The notes under the pieces were generated by a model. The model was given only the letters and a program-made list of their open reading frames with translations. It searched no databases and had not been told where the DNA came from. Below are positions 8,697 through 17,421 of a stretch of 64,000 nucleotides of DNA, piece after piece; the stretch's first letter is position 1; every line of letters begins with the position of its first letter. Source of the stretch: Microbacterium trichothecenolyticum (lineage in GTDB: Bacteria > Actinomycetota > Actinomycetes > Actinomycetales > Microbacteriaceae); NCBI RefSeq assembly GCF_030818955.1, contig NZ_JAUTBF010000001.1, forward strand, positions 310,001 through 374,000. The letters run 5' to 3'. Both the position numbers and the translations under genes were made by a program.

Positions 8697-9665
8697 ATGA
8701 CCGATGTCGTTCCCACCGAGACTCCCACCCTCGTCTCGGGCACCCCCGTCGTCCTGCGTGCCCACGGCTACGAGGCCGCGATCGCCAGCGTCGGGGCGTC
8801 ACTGCGCTCCCTGACTTTCGAGGGTCGTGACCTCGTCGTCCCCTTCGCGGCCGACGAACTGCGCCCCGCCTACTGCGGTACGACGCTCGCGCCGTGGCCG
8901 AACCGCATCGTCGATGGCATCCACCGCTTCGACGGGGCGGAGCACCAGCTGCCCCTCACCGAGCCCGACCGTGGTCACGCGCTGCACGGTCTGCTCTCGT
9001 GGACGGACTGGAACGTGCTCGACGCCTCCGACGAGGCGGTCACGCTCACCGCGACCGTGCCCGCGCAGGCCGGGTACCCGTGGTGGCTCGTGGTCTCGAC
9101 CACCTACCGTCTCGACGCCGCGGGCCTCACGCAGACCGTCCGGGCGACGAACCTGTCCGACACGCCGGCCCCGTGGGGCACAGGCCCCCACCCGTACCTC
9201 ATCGCTGGTCCGGCGACGCTGGACGAGTGGAGCCTCGTGCTCCCGGCCGACACCGTGCTCGAAGTGACGCCGGATCGGCTGTCGCCGGTGGCACTGGCAT
9301 CCGTCGCCGTCGACGCCGCGCGTTTCGACTTCCGCGACGAGCGCGTGCTGGGCGCCGTCGAGATCGACCACGCCTACACGGGACTGATTCGGGATGCCGA
9401 CGGGCGGGCGACCGTCGTCGTCACCGATCCGTCGGGCACCGGAGTCGCCATGAGTTGGGCGGGGGAGTGCCCGTGGGTGCAGATCCACACCGCCGACCTG
9501 CCGAGCGGTCCGGGAACTCCCGGACACCGTGCGGGCCTCGCGGTGGAGCCGATGACCTGCGCGCCGGATGCGTTCAACGACGACGCCTACGACTTCGACA
9601 CCGGCGTCGTCTCCCTCGATCCCGGCGCCTCGCACGAGGCCGGCTGGACCATCTCGGCGCGCTGA
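8697..9665 (+). CDS. Aldose 1-epimerase (galactose mutarotase-like)
   Basis: A 322-residue protein of the aldose 1-epimerase family. Seen are the N-terminal beta strands with LRSLTFEGRDLVVPF, the substrate-site segment LAPWPNRIVDG, the His-containing DRGHALHGLLSW, GPHPYLI, and the late VEPMTCAPDAFN segment carrying the catalytic Glu. It interconverts the anomers of hexoses in the cytosol. An upstream ATG-like start (8655) would add 14 residues; the ATG at 8697 directly follows a GATAAT box and begins a sensible N-terminus. A strong shared terminator separates it from the convergent zinc-ribbon gene. Confidence 0.85.
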   Translation: MTDVVPTETPTLVSGTPVVLRAHGYEAAIASVGASLRSLTFEGRDLVVPFAADELRPAYCGTTLAPWPNRIVDGIHRFDGAEHQLPLTEPDRGHALHGLLSWTDWNVLDASDEAVTLTATVPAQAGYPWWLVVSTTYRLDAAGLTQTVRATNLSDTPAPWGTGPHPYLIAGPATLDEWSLVLPADTVLEVTPDRLSPVALASVAVDAARFDFRDERVLGAVEIDHAYTGLIRDADGRATVVVTDPSGTGVAMSWAGECPWVQIHTADLPSGPGTPGHRAGLAVEPMTCAPDAFNDDAYDFDTGVVSLDPGASHEAGWTISAR

Positions 9666-9671
9666 GCCGCA

Positions 9672-9709
9672 GACAGAACCGCCCCGGAGCGATCCGGGGC
9701 GGTTCTGTC
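9672..9709. terminator. Bidirectional terminator between convergent genes
   Basis: A perfect 17-bp stem (9672-9688 with 9693-9709) and a GCGA tetraloop lie between the epimerase stop and the stop of the convergent minus-strand gene. T-rich bases follow on the plus strand. Confidence 0.85.
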
Positions 9710-9719
9710 GTTTCCTCCG

Positions 9720-10127
9720 TCAGACGACCTGCGCTCCGCACATGCCGCAGTCGCCGCCCGCCGAGACCTCGACGAAGCAGTCGGGGCACATGGTGCGCAC
9801 GGGGCGGTCGGTGATCGGGGTGGGCTTCGGGCCGGTCGTGCGCCGCTCGGCGCGCGGCGCCGCGGCGCGGGCACGCTTCAGCTCGACCGGGGCAGGCGGC
9901 GGGGGAGCGGCGGCCGGCTTGTGGGCCTCGCAGTAGAAGCGCACGAACCCGCCGTGGTGCTTCGGGTGACGGTGCTTGACGGCCCAGAGCTCGGTGCGCT
10001 CGTACAGGGGGCCGTCGGTGCCGCAGGCGACGCAGCGGGTGGCTTCGCCGGGCACCACGTCGGCGACGAGGACGGGAACGTCGAAGCGGATGGCATCCCG
10101 CCAGTCCTGCGACGAAACGATCTTCAT
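9720..10127 (-). CDS. Zinc-ribbon protein of unknown function
   Basis: A 135-residue soluble protein with two putative metal sites. The N-terminal part has CVACG and a later FYCEAHK, and the C-terminal tail has MCPDCFVEV and CGMCGAQVV, giving a C-x2-C pair twice. A Pro/Ala/Arg-rich linker (about residues 70-100) joins them. The opening DWRDAIRFDVPVLVADVVPGE is conserved in related actinobacterial proteins in my memory; some database entries call these glucose-6-phosphate dehydrogenase, but nothing in the sequence supports that. The function is unknown; nucleic-acid or protein binding is a guess. Confidence 0.65.
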   Translation of the reverse strand: MKIVSSQDWRDAIRFDVPVLVADVVPGEATRCVACGTDGPLYERTELWAVKHRHPKHHGGFVRFYCEAHKPAAAPPPPAPVELKRARAAAPRAERRTTGPKPTPITDRPVRTMCPDCFVEVSAGGDCGMCGAQVV

Positions 10128-10297
10128 GGGGGACCCTTCTTCGGCGGTTCGGGCCGCCTCACCCTCAACGGTACGCTCCTCCTCACCCGTCGGGGAACGT
10201 CATCGGTACACAGAGGGGTGGACAGTGCCCGCGGGGCTCCGGATAGGTTGGAGAGGATTCCCCCGCGCCGGTCACCGGTGCCCGTCGAAGGAGAAGT

Positions 10298-11698
10298 ATG
10301 GAACTCGCCGCATTGGGAGCCATCGGGGTGATCGCCGCGATCGTGGTGGTCGTCGCGATCGTCGTCATCCTCGTCATCGCCCTCGTGATCCGCGGGTGGT
10401 ACCGCGTCGCCAAGGCCGACGAAGCCCTGGTCATCGTCGGTAAGCGCCAGAAGAGCGCCACCGGGGAGTCCTCGCGCATCACCGTCATCACCGGCGGGGG
10501 CGCCATCGTCAACCCGCTCACCCAGCGCGGTGAGATGATCTCGCTGCGCGCGCGGCAGATCAAGATGGAGCCGACCGCGCAGTCGTCGAACGGCGTCACC
10601 GTCAACGTCAGCGGCGTGGCCCTGGTGAAGATCGGCTCCGACCCCGAGTCGGTGCGCCGGGCGGCCGAGCGCTTCGCATCGCAGGACAAGGCGATCGAGC
10701 AGTTCACGACCGAGCAGCTCGAGGGCGCCCTGCGCGGTGTCGTCGCGACGCTCACGGTCGAGGAGCTCATGCGCGACCGGCAGCGCCTGTCGGACCAGAT
10801 CGCCGAAGGCATCAAGGGCGATCTGTCGTCGCAGGGCCTGATCCTCGACTCGTTCCAGATCCAGGGGGTCACCGACGGCAACGGGTACATCGCGGCACTG
10901 GGGGCCACCGAGGTCGAGCGCGTCAAGCGTGAGGCCGAGGTCGCTCGCATCAACGCCGTGCGCGAGATCCGCGCGCGCCAGATCGCGACCGACGAGGCCA
11001 ACCTCATCGAGCAGACCGCACTCGACAAGAACAGTGCTGCGGCCAAGGCCGAGGTCGGCCGCGCGAACGCCGAGGCCGAGCAGGCCGAGGCCCTGGCCCG
11101 GGCGGAGCGTCGCCAGGCGGTGCTCGAACAGGAGGCGCAGAACACGCAAGCGCGCCTGGAGTCCGAGGTCAATCGCGTCGCCGATGCCGACCTGTATCAG
11201 CGGCAGAAAGATGCCGACGCCGAGTCGTACGCGCAGATCAAGGCCGCGCAGGCCCGCGCCCAGATCGCCGAGCAAGAGGCAGCGGCGGTGCGCGTGCGCG
11301 CGGAGGCCGATGCGCAGGCCGTGCGCCTGGCCGGCCAGGCGCGCGCCGAGGCGATCCGTGCCGAGGCCGAGGCCCTGTCGCACAACCAGGAAGCCCTGCT
11401 GGCCCAGCGTGCTCTCGAGGCGCTCGTGCCGATGATGGCGGAGTTCGCCAAAGGGTACGACCGTGTCGGCAACGTCACGGTGCTGGGCGGCGAGGGGGCC
11501 AGCGGCCATCTCGCGGCGGAGTCGGCCACCGGCCTGCGCTCGTCGTTCGAGGCCGTGCGGGCGGCGACCGGCATCGACCTGGCGCAGATCATCCAGGGAC
11601 GCGCCGTAGCCGATGCCTTCGCCGAGGCGTCGCGGCGCCCGGCCGAGGCGGCGCCGGCGCCCCAGCCGACGGGGCCCGGCACCGAGCCCGAGGTCTGA
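10298..11698 (+). CDS. SPFH/flotillin-family membrane protein
   Basis: A 466-residue protein. A very hydrophobic N-terminal helix (residues ~5-32) is followed by the SPFH (band 7) domain, GWYRVAKADEALVIVGKR onward to about residue 200. A long Ala/Glu/Arg-rich coiled coil (EVERVKREAEVARINAVRE to about residue 385) follows, and then a Pro/Ala-rich tail. This is the flotillin/YuaG layout; these proteins assemble at membranes and organise lipid microdomains. AAGGAG lies 5 bases before the ATG. The Fpg/Nei glycosylase gene starts 15 bases after its stop. NfeD, the frequent partner of bacterial flotillins, is not present next to it. Confidence 0.88.
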   Translation: MELAALGAIGVIAAIVVVVAIVVILVIALVIRGWYRVAKADEALVIVGKRQKSATGESSRITVITGGGAIVNPLTQRGEMISLRARQIKMEPTAQSSNGVTVNVSGVALVKIGSDPESVRRAAERFASQDKAIEQFTTEQLEGALRGVVATLTVEELMRDRQRLSDQIAEGIKGDLSSQGLILDSFQIQGVTDGNGYIAALGATEVERVKREAEVARINAVREIRARQIATDEANLIEQTALDKNSAAAKAEVGRANAEAEQAEALARAERRQAVLEQEAQNTQARLESEVNRVADADLYQRQKDADAESYAQIKAAQARAQIAEQEAAAVRVRAEADAQAVRLAGQARAEAIRAEAEALSHNQEALLAQRALEALVPMMAEFAKGYDRVGNVTVLGGEGASGHLAAESATGLRSSFEAVRAATGIDLAQIIQGRAVADAFAEASRRPAEAAPAPQPTGPGTEPEV

Positions 11699-11713
11699 TC
11701 GCCGAGATCGGTC

Positions 11714-12556
11714 ATGCCCGAAGCCCCCGAGGTCGAGGCGCTCGCACATTTCCTGCGTGAACGCCTCACCGGTCACGCCGTCACCCGCGTCGAGCTGATC
11801 GAGGCGCGCGCGCTCAAGACGCGAGCGCGGCCGCTCGATGAGATCGTCGGTCGCGCGGTCACCGGGGTGACGCGCCACGGCAAGCACATCGACGTCGACC
11901 TCGCCGGCGTGCATCTCGGCATCGGCTTCGGCCGGGCGGGGTGGGCGACGTGGCAGGCCACCGGGGGTGGGAGCGAGGAGGGCGGGAGCGGTGAGATCGC
12001 CGCCGGTGCTGCCGTGATCGCGCGGATCGCGTTCGATATCGGCATCCTGGGCATCACTGACGCGGCGGACTGGCTGTCGGTCCAGCTCCACGTGGTCGAC
12101 GCACCCGATGATGTTCCCGCTGTGGCCAAACTGGGTCCGGATGCCGCTGACCCCGCGTACTCGCGCGACATGTTGAGCGCTGCGCTGGGAAAACGGCGGA
12201 AGCAGCTGAAGGCGCTGCTGCAGGAGCAGGAGACCCTGGCCGGGATCGGCAACGCGTACTCGGACGAGATCCTGTATGCGGCCAGACTGTCGCCCGTCGC
12301 GCACGCCGCGGCGCTGAGCGAAGACGACATCACTCGGCTCTACCTCGCGCTGCACGACACTCTCGGTGCGGCCGTGATCGCGCGGCGCGGAGTGCCGATC
12401 GCCGACCAGAAGGCCGCGAAGGTCGCCTCGATGCGCGTGCACGGGCGCACAGGGGAGCCCTGCCCCGACGGCCAGGGTGTGATCGAGGACATCCCCGGCA
12501 CGAAGGGCGGTGGGCAGTGGTGCCCGTCGTGCCAGACCCTTCCCGAGGGGGCGTGA
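11714..12556 (+). CDS. Fpg/Nei-family DNA glycosylase with an incomplete zinc finger
   Basis: A 280-residue base-excision repair enzyme. The N-terminus MPEAPEVE supplies the catalytic Pro2 and Glu3, and Lys57 (TRHGKHIDV) matches the conserved Fpg lysine. The helix-two-turn-helix segment is LLQEQETLAGIGNAYSDEIL. The C-terminal finger normally has C-x2-C-x16-C-x2-C; here Cys250, Cys270 and Cys273 are present but position 253 is Gly, so one zinc ligand is lost. The usual finger-loop Arg is also not evident. A Gly/Glu-rich insert (GGGSEEGGSG) lies near residue 82. It probably excises oxidised bases, but substrate choice may differ from classical Fpg. Confidence 0.85.
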   Translation: MPEAPEVEALAHFLRERLTGHAVTRVELIEARALKTRARPLDEIVGRAVTGVTRHGKHIDVDLAGVHLGIGFGRAGWATWQATGGGSEEGGSGEIAAGAAVIARIAFDIGILGITDAADWLSVQLHVVDAPDDVPAVAKLGPDAADPAYSRDMLSAALGKRRKQLKALLQEQETLAGIGNAYSDEILYAARLSPVAHAAALSEDDITRLYLALHDTLGAAVIARRGVPIADQKAAKVASMRVHGRTGEPCPDGQGVIEDIPGTKGGGQWCPSCQTLPEGA

Positions 12557-12654
12557 GAGGCGGCGGCGAGCGGTGTCGGCCTCGCGTTGCGGGTGTGATG
12601 CGAGCCCACGTCTGCGGCGACGGGGATTCTGCGCGCAGGACATGCGCCCGAGAC

Positions 12655-12690
12655 GCGAACGACCCCGGACCGTGGTCCGGGGTCGTTCGC
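12655..12690. terminator. Bidirectional terminator between convergent genes
   Basis: A perfect 17-bp stem (12655-12671 with 12674-12690) has a 2-nt loop. It lies between the glycosylase stop (+) and the PfpI-like stop (-) and should stop transcription from both sides. Confidence 0.85.
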
Positions 12691-12702
12691 GCAGAGGGCC
12701 GA

Positions 12703-13251
12703 TCAGGCGGTCTGACCCGCGTGCGCGCCCTCGGCGACCTCTTCGATGAGCTTGGCGTTGAAGGCCGGCAGGTCGTCGGGGTTACGGCTCGAGACGAGGC
12801 CCTGGTCGACGTGCACCTCTTCGTCGACCCAGGTCGCGCCGGCATTGCGCAGGTCGGTCTGCAGGGTCGGATAGCTCGTGAGGGTGCGGCCCGCGAGAAC
12901 GTCGGCCTCGGTGAGGATCCACCCGCCGTGGCAGATGACGGCGACGGGCTTGTGCTGTGCGAAGAAGTCGCGCGTGAACGACACGGCATCCGAGACGATG
13001 CGGATCTCGTCGGCGTTCTGCACGCCGCCGGGAAGCACGAGAGCATCGAAGTCACCGGCGGACGCCGACGAGACGGGCAGGTCGACCTTCTGCTCGTGGC
13101 CCTTCTCTCCGGTGATGCTGCCCTCGCTCGGCGAGACCAGCACGGCTTCGGCGCCGGCGGAGGTGACGGCATCCCACGGGCTGGTGAGCTCGCTGTCCTC
13201 GAAGCCGTCGGTGAGCAGGAAGGCGATGCGCTTGCCGCTGAGATCGGTCAT
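12703..13251 (-). CDS. DJ-1/PfpI-family protein (type 1 glutamine amidotransferase fold)
   Basis: A 182-residue single-domain protein. It opens KRIAFLLTDGFEDSEL with the conserved Glu, has the nucleophile elbow AVICHGGWIL (Cys-His-Gly), and ends with an Asp/Glu-rich C-terminal helix, all typical of the PfpI/YhbO branch. Members are described as proteases, deglycases or chaperones of stress response; the reaction cannot be settled from sequence. The ATG at 13251 follows a GAGAGAG-type ribosome site; a longer open frame (from 13317) lacks one. A promoter is not obvious. Confidence 0.85.
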   Translation of the reverse strand: MTDLSGKRIAFLLTDGFEDSELTSPWDAVTSAGAEAVLVSPSEGSITGEKGHEQKVDLPVSSASAGDFDALVLPGGVQNADEIRIVSDAVSFTRDFFAQHKPVAVICHGGWILTEADVLAGRTLTSYPTLQTDLRNAGATWVDEEVHVDQGLVSSRNPDDLPAFNAKLIEEVAEGAHAGQTA

Positions 13252-13441
13252 GGGTCGACTCTCTCTTTCTCGATCGGGGGTCGCTTTCACGCTAAGAAGC
13301 GGTGCGGAGCCGGGCATGGGGGTTGCGGATGCCGGTCGGCGGCGTTAGAGCGGACGCGGCGATGAATGATCCCGGCCACCCCGCTTGCCGGATCTGCCCC
13401 TGCGGCGAGCCGGACGCGTGTCCGCTCGCGGCGCCGCGGCC

Positions 13442-13467
13442 CCCGCGCGATAGCGCGGGCGTACGAT
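13442..13467 (+). promoter_or_regulatory. Leaderless promoter with adjoining dyad
   Basis: TACGAT (13462-13467) lies exactly 6 nt before the ATG at 13474, suggesting a leaderless message. Immediately upstream CCCGCGC (13442-13448) and GCGCGGG (13453-13459) form a 7-bp inverted repeat around GATA, placed in the spacer/-35 region, where a repressor could sit. The operator role is inference. Confidence 0.45.
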
Positions 13468-13473
13468 AGAGGG

Positions 13474-13611
13474 ATGTCCGGTGACACCACGTCTATGACG
13501 ACGACCGCATCGAAGCCGCTGATCGCGTTGCTGAACGCTCCCACCGACGAGGGCGACGACGTTCGTCGCGACGCGTCTCAGTGCTGCGGCGGCGGTTCCT
13601 GCTCGCTCTGA
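13474..13611 (+). CDS. 45-residue protein with Cys-rich C-terminus (CCGGGSC)
   Basis: A short frame with its own promoter-like box. The N-terminal half is Thr/Ser-rich, the middle contains PLIALLNAPTDEGDD, and the end is SQCCGGGSCSL with three cysteines in nine residues. Three clustered cysteines at a flexible tail suggest metal binding or redox/thiol chemistry; a peptide-precursor role is also possible but no maturation gene is adjacent. It is flanked by the divergent PfpI-like gene and the convergent efflux pump. I do not know a named family. Conservation in relatives would decide whether it is real. Confidence 0.5.
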   Translation: MSGDTTSMTTTASKPLIALLNAPTDEGDDVRRDASQCCGGGSCSL

Positions 13612-13720
13612 GCCTCGGTCGGGCGCAGACCTCACGGGCAGGATGCCGTCATCCTCGCGTCGCGGGTCCGTTTCGCGCCCGTTCTCGTCGCCGTTGACCG
13701 CGGTCCCGTGGCCGAGATCA

Positions 13721-13737
13721 TCGGCGCGGAGCGCCGA
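13721..13737. terminator. Weak hairpin between convergent genes
   Basis: TCGGCGC (13721-13727) pairs with GCGCCGA (13731-13737) around a 3-nt loop, just before the stop of the minus-strand efflux gene. There is no T-run. It may act as a weak bidirectional terminator for the small Cys-tailed gene and the pump. Confidence 0.35.
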
Positions 13738-13745
13738 CGGTGGCG

Positions 13746-15224
13746 TCAGTGCGCAGCCGGCGCCGATCTGTGCGGCTGATCGGCCGGCTTGCGGATGAAG
13801 ATCGCCCCCACGATCAGTGGCACCGAGATGATCGCGGCGATGAGGAACGCGGTACGCGTGCCCGCGGCATCCGCTTCGAGCCCCGCGCCCGCGGCGGCCG
13901 AGGTCGAGGACATGACCGTCACCAGCAGGGCGATGCCGGCCGCGCCCGCCACCTGCTGCACCGTGCCGACGACGGCCGACCCGTGGGAGTACAAGCGCGG
14001 TTCGAGTGAGCCGAGCGATGCCGTGAACAGGGGCGTGAACGACAGGGCGAGGCCGATCATCATCACCGTCTGAACGACGATCAGCACGACGAACGACGTG
14101 TCGGTGCCGACGGTGGTGTAGTACCACAGCGTCGCGCTCACGATGATCGCGCCGGGAATGAGCAGCACCTGCGTGCCGAAGCGATCGTAGATACGGCCGA
14201 TCACGGGGCCGGCGAGTCCCATGGCCAGCGAGCCGGGCAGCACCGCGAGGCCGATCTCGACCGGCGTCTTCTCCAGCACCGACTGCAGGTACAGCGGCAG
14301 CAGCGTGATGGCGCCGAAGAAGGCCAGCGACATGACTCCGAGCTGCGCCACCGACAGGGTGAAGTTCCCCGAGCGGAAGACGCGCAGGTCGAGCAGCGCG
14401 CTGTCGGTGCGCTGCAGTCGCAGCTGGCGCCAGACGAACGCGCCGAGTCCGATCACCCCGATCGCCAGGGACGCGACCAGTGTCGCCGTCGAGGCCGACA
14501 CGGCAGCCCCGTCGCCGCCGTGGCCGCCGCCGATCTGGCTGAGACCGAAGACGAGGCCGCCGAACCCGAGCGCCGACATCACCACGGACGCCACGTCGAT
14601 CGGGGCATCGCGCGTCTCGCCGAGATTGTGGATCCGACGCGCGCCCATGAACAGCGCCACGAGGGCGATCGGCAGCACGATGCCGAAGATCCAGTGCCAG
14701 CCGAGCGACTGCAGCACCAGGCCCGACATCGTCGGGCCGATCGCGGGGGCCAGCGCCATGACGATGCTGACGCGGCCCATCATGCGGCCACGATGCTGCG
14801 GCGGGACGATGGTCATGATCGTGGTCATGAGCAGCGGCAACATGATCGCGGTGCCCGAAGCCTGGATGACGCGCGCCACAACGAGCAATTCGAAGCCCGG
14901 TGCGAGGAAAGCCACGAGCGTACCCGCCGAGAACAGCGACATCGCGGCGACGAATACCTGACGAGTGGTGAACCGCTGCAGGAGGAAGCCGGTGATCGGG
15001 ATCACGACGGCCATCGTCAGCATGAACGCCGTCGTCAGCCACTGCGCGGCGACCGCGGTGATCCCGAGGTCGTGGATGAGGAACGGGATCGCGACGTTCA
15101 TCGTCGTCTCGTTCAGGATCGCCACGAAAGCGGCCGTGAGCAGCAGCCAGATGACGCGGCTCTGCTCGGAGGTGACTCCCGATGCGGTGGACGGGGGAGC
15201 GACGGGGGTGCCGGTGGCGGCCAT
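13746..15224 (-). CDS. DHA2-family MFS multidrug efflux transporter
   Basis: A 492-residue, mostly hydrophobic protein with about 14 predicted helices, as in the EmrB/QacA (DHA2) family. Helix 1 has VAILNETTMNVAIPFL, the equivalent of the family's D1 motif, and helix 5 has LAPAIGPTMSGLVL (motif C, antiporter-specific). It should export drugs or metabolites in exchange for protons. The last ~15 residues are charged. TAGACT on the minus strand (15348-15353) could be its -10 box, which would give a leader of roughly 115 nt. No regulator gene is adjacent; the divergent neighbour is an ABC exporter. Confidence 0.88.
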   Translation of the reverse strand: MAATGTPVAPPSTASGVTSEQSRVIWLLLTAAFVAILNETTMNVAIPFLIHDLGITAVAAQWLTTAFMLTMAVVIPITGFLLQRFTTRQVFVAAMSLFSAGTLVAFLAPGFELLVVARVIQASGTAIMLPLLMTTIMTIVPPQHRGRMMGRVSIVMALAPAIGPTMSGLVLQSLGWHWIFGIVLPIALVALFMGARRIHNLGETRDAPIDVASVVMSALGFGGLVFGLSQIGGGHGGDGAAVSASTATLVASLAIGVIGLGAFVWRQLRLQRTDSALLDLRVFRSGNFTLSVAQLGVMSLAFFGAITLLPLYLQSVLEKTPVEIGLAVLPGSLAMGLAGPVIGRIYDRFGTQVLLIPGAIIVSATLWYYTTVGTDTSFVVLIVVQTVMMIGLALSFTPLFTASLGSLEPRLYSHGSAVVGTVQQVAGAAGIALLVTVMSSTSAAAGAGLEADAAGTRTAFLIAAIISVPLIVGAIFIRKPADQPHRSAPAAH

Positions 15225-15404
15225 GACGAGGTCCTATTCGTGCGGGGGGCTTCGTGGCGCCGGAGAGGCGACGGGCGTCGAGGGCAACGGCGGGAGCCGT
15301 CGAGGTATTCCGACCTCGGGAGAATCCGGGGGGAGGATATCGCCCCGAGTCTAGCGGCGGGGAGGGGCGAGCCGTGGGTGCGATCCGATGTCGGTGGACG
15401 GACG

Positions 15405-15410
15405 TAGGCT
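15405..15410 (+). promoter_or_regulatory. -10 box of a leaderless promoter
   Basis: TAGGCT lies 7 nt before the ATG at 15418 with no ribosome site between, suggesting a leaderless message for the ABC exporter. Inference from spacing. Confidence 0.45.
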
Positions 15411-15417
15411 GGCCCGC

Positions 15418-17361
15418 ATGAACCCGGGTGGAGTGGGCGGAAGCATGTTCCGCGGCGTCGACGCCGCCGAACAGCGCCGCCGCAACGCTCAAGCGCCCCG
15501 TGTCGAGAACCTCGGGCGCCGCGTCGTCGAGCTGTTCCAGCCGTATCGCGGGCAGATCGCGGTGACGGTGCTGCTGGTCATCGTGGGATCGGCGGTCGCC
15601 GTCGTCCCGCCCCTGCTCGTGCAGCGCATCTTCGACGATGCGCTGTTCCCGGTCGACGGGTCGGCCCCCGACCTGGGGCTGCTCGCGACGCTCGTGAGCG
15701 TGATGATCGGGTTGTTCCTGCTGTCGGCGGCGCTGAACGTCGGCCAGACGTGGCTCACCGCCACGGTCGGTAACCGGGTGACGGGCGATCTGCGCACGCG
15801 CCTGTTCGATCACCTGCAGTCGATGGAGCTCGGTTTCTTCACCCGCACGAAGACGGGCGTCATCCAATCGCGCCTGCAGAACGACGTGGGCGGCGTCTCG
15901 GGCGTACTCACCAACACGGTCACGAGCATCCTCGGCAACGCGGTGACGGTGATCGCCTCGCTCGTGGCCATGGTGCTCATCGACTGGCGAATGACACTCA
16001 TCGCCGTCGCGCTCATGCCGTTCCTCATCTTCGTGCAACGCCGGGTGGGCCAGGTGCGGGCACGCATCGCGGGCGAGACGCAGGAGTCGCTGTCGGAGCT
16101 TTCCGCGATCACGCAAGAGACGCTGAGCGTGTCGGGCATCCTTTTGTCGAAGTCGTTCAACCGCCAGCGCACCGAGTCGGAGCGGTTCGACGCCGAGAAC
16201 GACAACCAGGTGCGCCTGCAGGTGCGCCGGGCCATGAGCGGCCAGGGCTTCTTCGCCGTCGTGCAGGTGATCATGTCGAGCGTGCCCGCGCTGATCTACC
16301 TGGTGGCGGGCTACCTCATCGCGGGCGGAGCGGGAGCGATCACGGCCGGAACCATCGTCGCTTTCACGACCGTCCAGGCGCGCCTGCTCATGCCCTTGAT
16401 GGGACTCATGCGTGTAGCGCTCGACGTGCAGACCTCGTCGGCGCTGTTCGCGCGCATCTTCGAGTACCTCGACCTGCGGCCCGCGATCGTCGACGCCCCC
16501 GACGCGATCGTCGTCGCAGCGGCACCCGGGCCCGTCGGGCGCGTCCAATTCCGCGACGTCGAGTTCCGTTACCCCGACGCCCCCGCGAATGCCCGGCCGA
16601 CCCTGGACGGCGTTTCGTTCACCGTCGACCCGGGCCAGCACGTGGCTTTCGTCGGTCCGTCGGGAGCGGGCAAGACCACGATCCTGTACCTGACGCCGCG
16701 CATGTATGAGGCGACGGGTGGCACCGTGCTGTTCTCGGGGGCCGATGTGCGCACGCTCGAGCGCGCCTCGATCATCGACGAGATCGGCATCGTCTCGCAA
16801 GAGACCTACCTGTTCCACGCCACCGTGCGCGAGAACCTCCGCTATGCCCGGCCAGATGCCACCGACGACGAGATCGAGGCCGCGTGCCGCGCCGCGAACA
16901 TCCACCACGTCATCGCGGGGTTCGAGGCCGGCTACGACACCGTGGTCGGCGAGCGCGGCTACCGACTCTCGGGCGGCGAGAAGCAGCGCATCGCGATCGC
17001 CCGTGTGCTGCTGAAAGACCCGCCCGTGCTGCTGCTCGACGAGGCGACGAGCGCTCTCGACACGGTGTCGGAACGCATCGTGCAAGAGGCGCTCGAGACC
17101 GCATCGCGGGGGCGCACGACCCTGTCGATCGCCCACCGTCTGTCGACGGTGATCGGTGCCGACCGCATCCACGTCGTCGACGCCGGGCGCATCGTCGAAT
17201 CGGGCACGCACGCCGAACTGCTCGCCGCGGGCGGGCTCTACGCGAGCCTCGCCGCCGAGCAGCTCGCCGCGTCTTTCGTGCTCGCCGACGAAGAGCACGA
17301 CACGGCCGGTCTCGCCCGCGTCGCCCTGCCGTCGCGTCGCGCCGACGAGGCGCCGGCGTAA
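15418..17361 (+). CDS. ABC exporter, fused membrane and ATPase domains
   Basis: A 647-residue half-transporter. About six membrane helices lie between residues 35 and 320. The ATPase domain has Walker A GPSGAGKTT, the Q-loop region, the signature LSGGEKQR, Walker B VLLLDEATSALD, and the switch His in SIAHRLS, so all ATPase motifs are intact. It probably works as a homodimer exporting a lipid, drug or peptide; the substrate is unknown. I chose ATG 15418, which follows a TAGGCT box; an in-frame ATG at 15388 would add ten residues. The Arg-rich N-terminus (EQRRRNAQAPRVENLGRR) is cytosolic. Confidence 0.88.
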   Translation: MNPGGVGGSMFRGVDAAEQRRRNAQAPRVENLGRRVVELFQPYRGQIAVTVLLVIVGSAVAVVPPLLVQRIFDDALFPVDGSAPDLGLLATLVSVMIGLFLLSAALNVGQTWLTATVGNRVTGDLRTRLFDHLQSMELGFFTRTKTGVIQSRLQNDVGGVSGVLTNTVTSILGNAVTVIASLVAMVLIDWRMTLIAVALMPFLIFVQRRVGQVRARIAGETQESLSELSAITQETLSVSGILLSKSFNRQRTESERFDAENDNQVRLQVRRAMSGQGFFAVVQVIMSSVPALIYLVAGYLIAGGAGAITAGTIVAFTTVQARLLMPLMGLMRVALDVQTSSALFARIFEYLDLRPAIVDAPDAIVVAAAPGPVGRVQFRDVEFRYPDAPANARPTLDGVSFTVDPGQHVAFVGPSGAGKTTILYLTPRMYEATGGTVLFSGADVRTLERASIIDEIGIVSQETYLFHATVRENLRYARPDATDDEIEAACRAANIHHVIAGFEAGYDTVVGERGYRLSGGEKQRIAIARVLLKDPPVLLLDEATSALDTVSERIVQEALETASRGRTTLSIAHRLSTVIGADRIHVVDAGRIVESGTHAELLAAGGLYASLAAEQLAASFVLADEEHDTAGLARVALPSRRADEAPA

Positions 17362-17421
17362 TCATCGCCCGCGCCCCCTCGCGCCGCCCCGGCATCGCCC
17401 TCCCGCACCGCCCCCGGCTTG

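Noticed and set aside
9720..10127. Zinc-ribbon gene considered as glucose-6-phosphate dehydrogenase (a label used for similar proteins)
   Set aside because: The protein is far too short and has none of the enzyme's motifs; the Cys pairs indicate a zinc-binding protein.
10124..12643. Long antisense frame over the SPFH and glycosylase genes
   Set aside because: Shadow of the two real plus-strand genes; amino-acid composition is not protein-like.
13345..17298. Minus-strand frame of about 1300 codons across the efflux pump and ABC exporter
   Set aside because: It spans two real genes and intergenic DNA, and is His/Arg/Asp-rich without domains.
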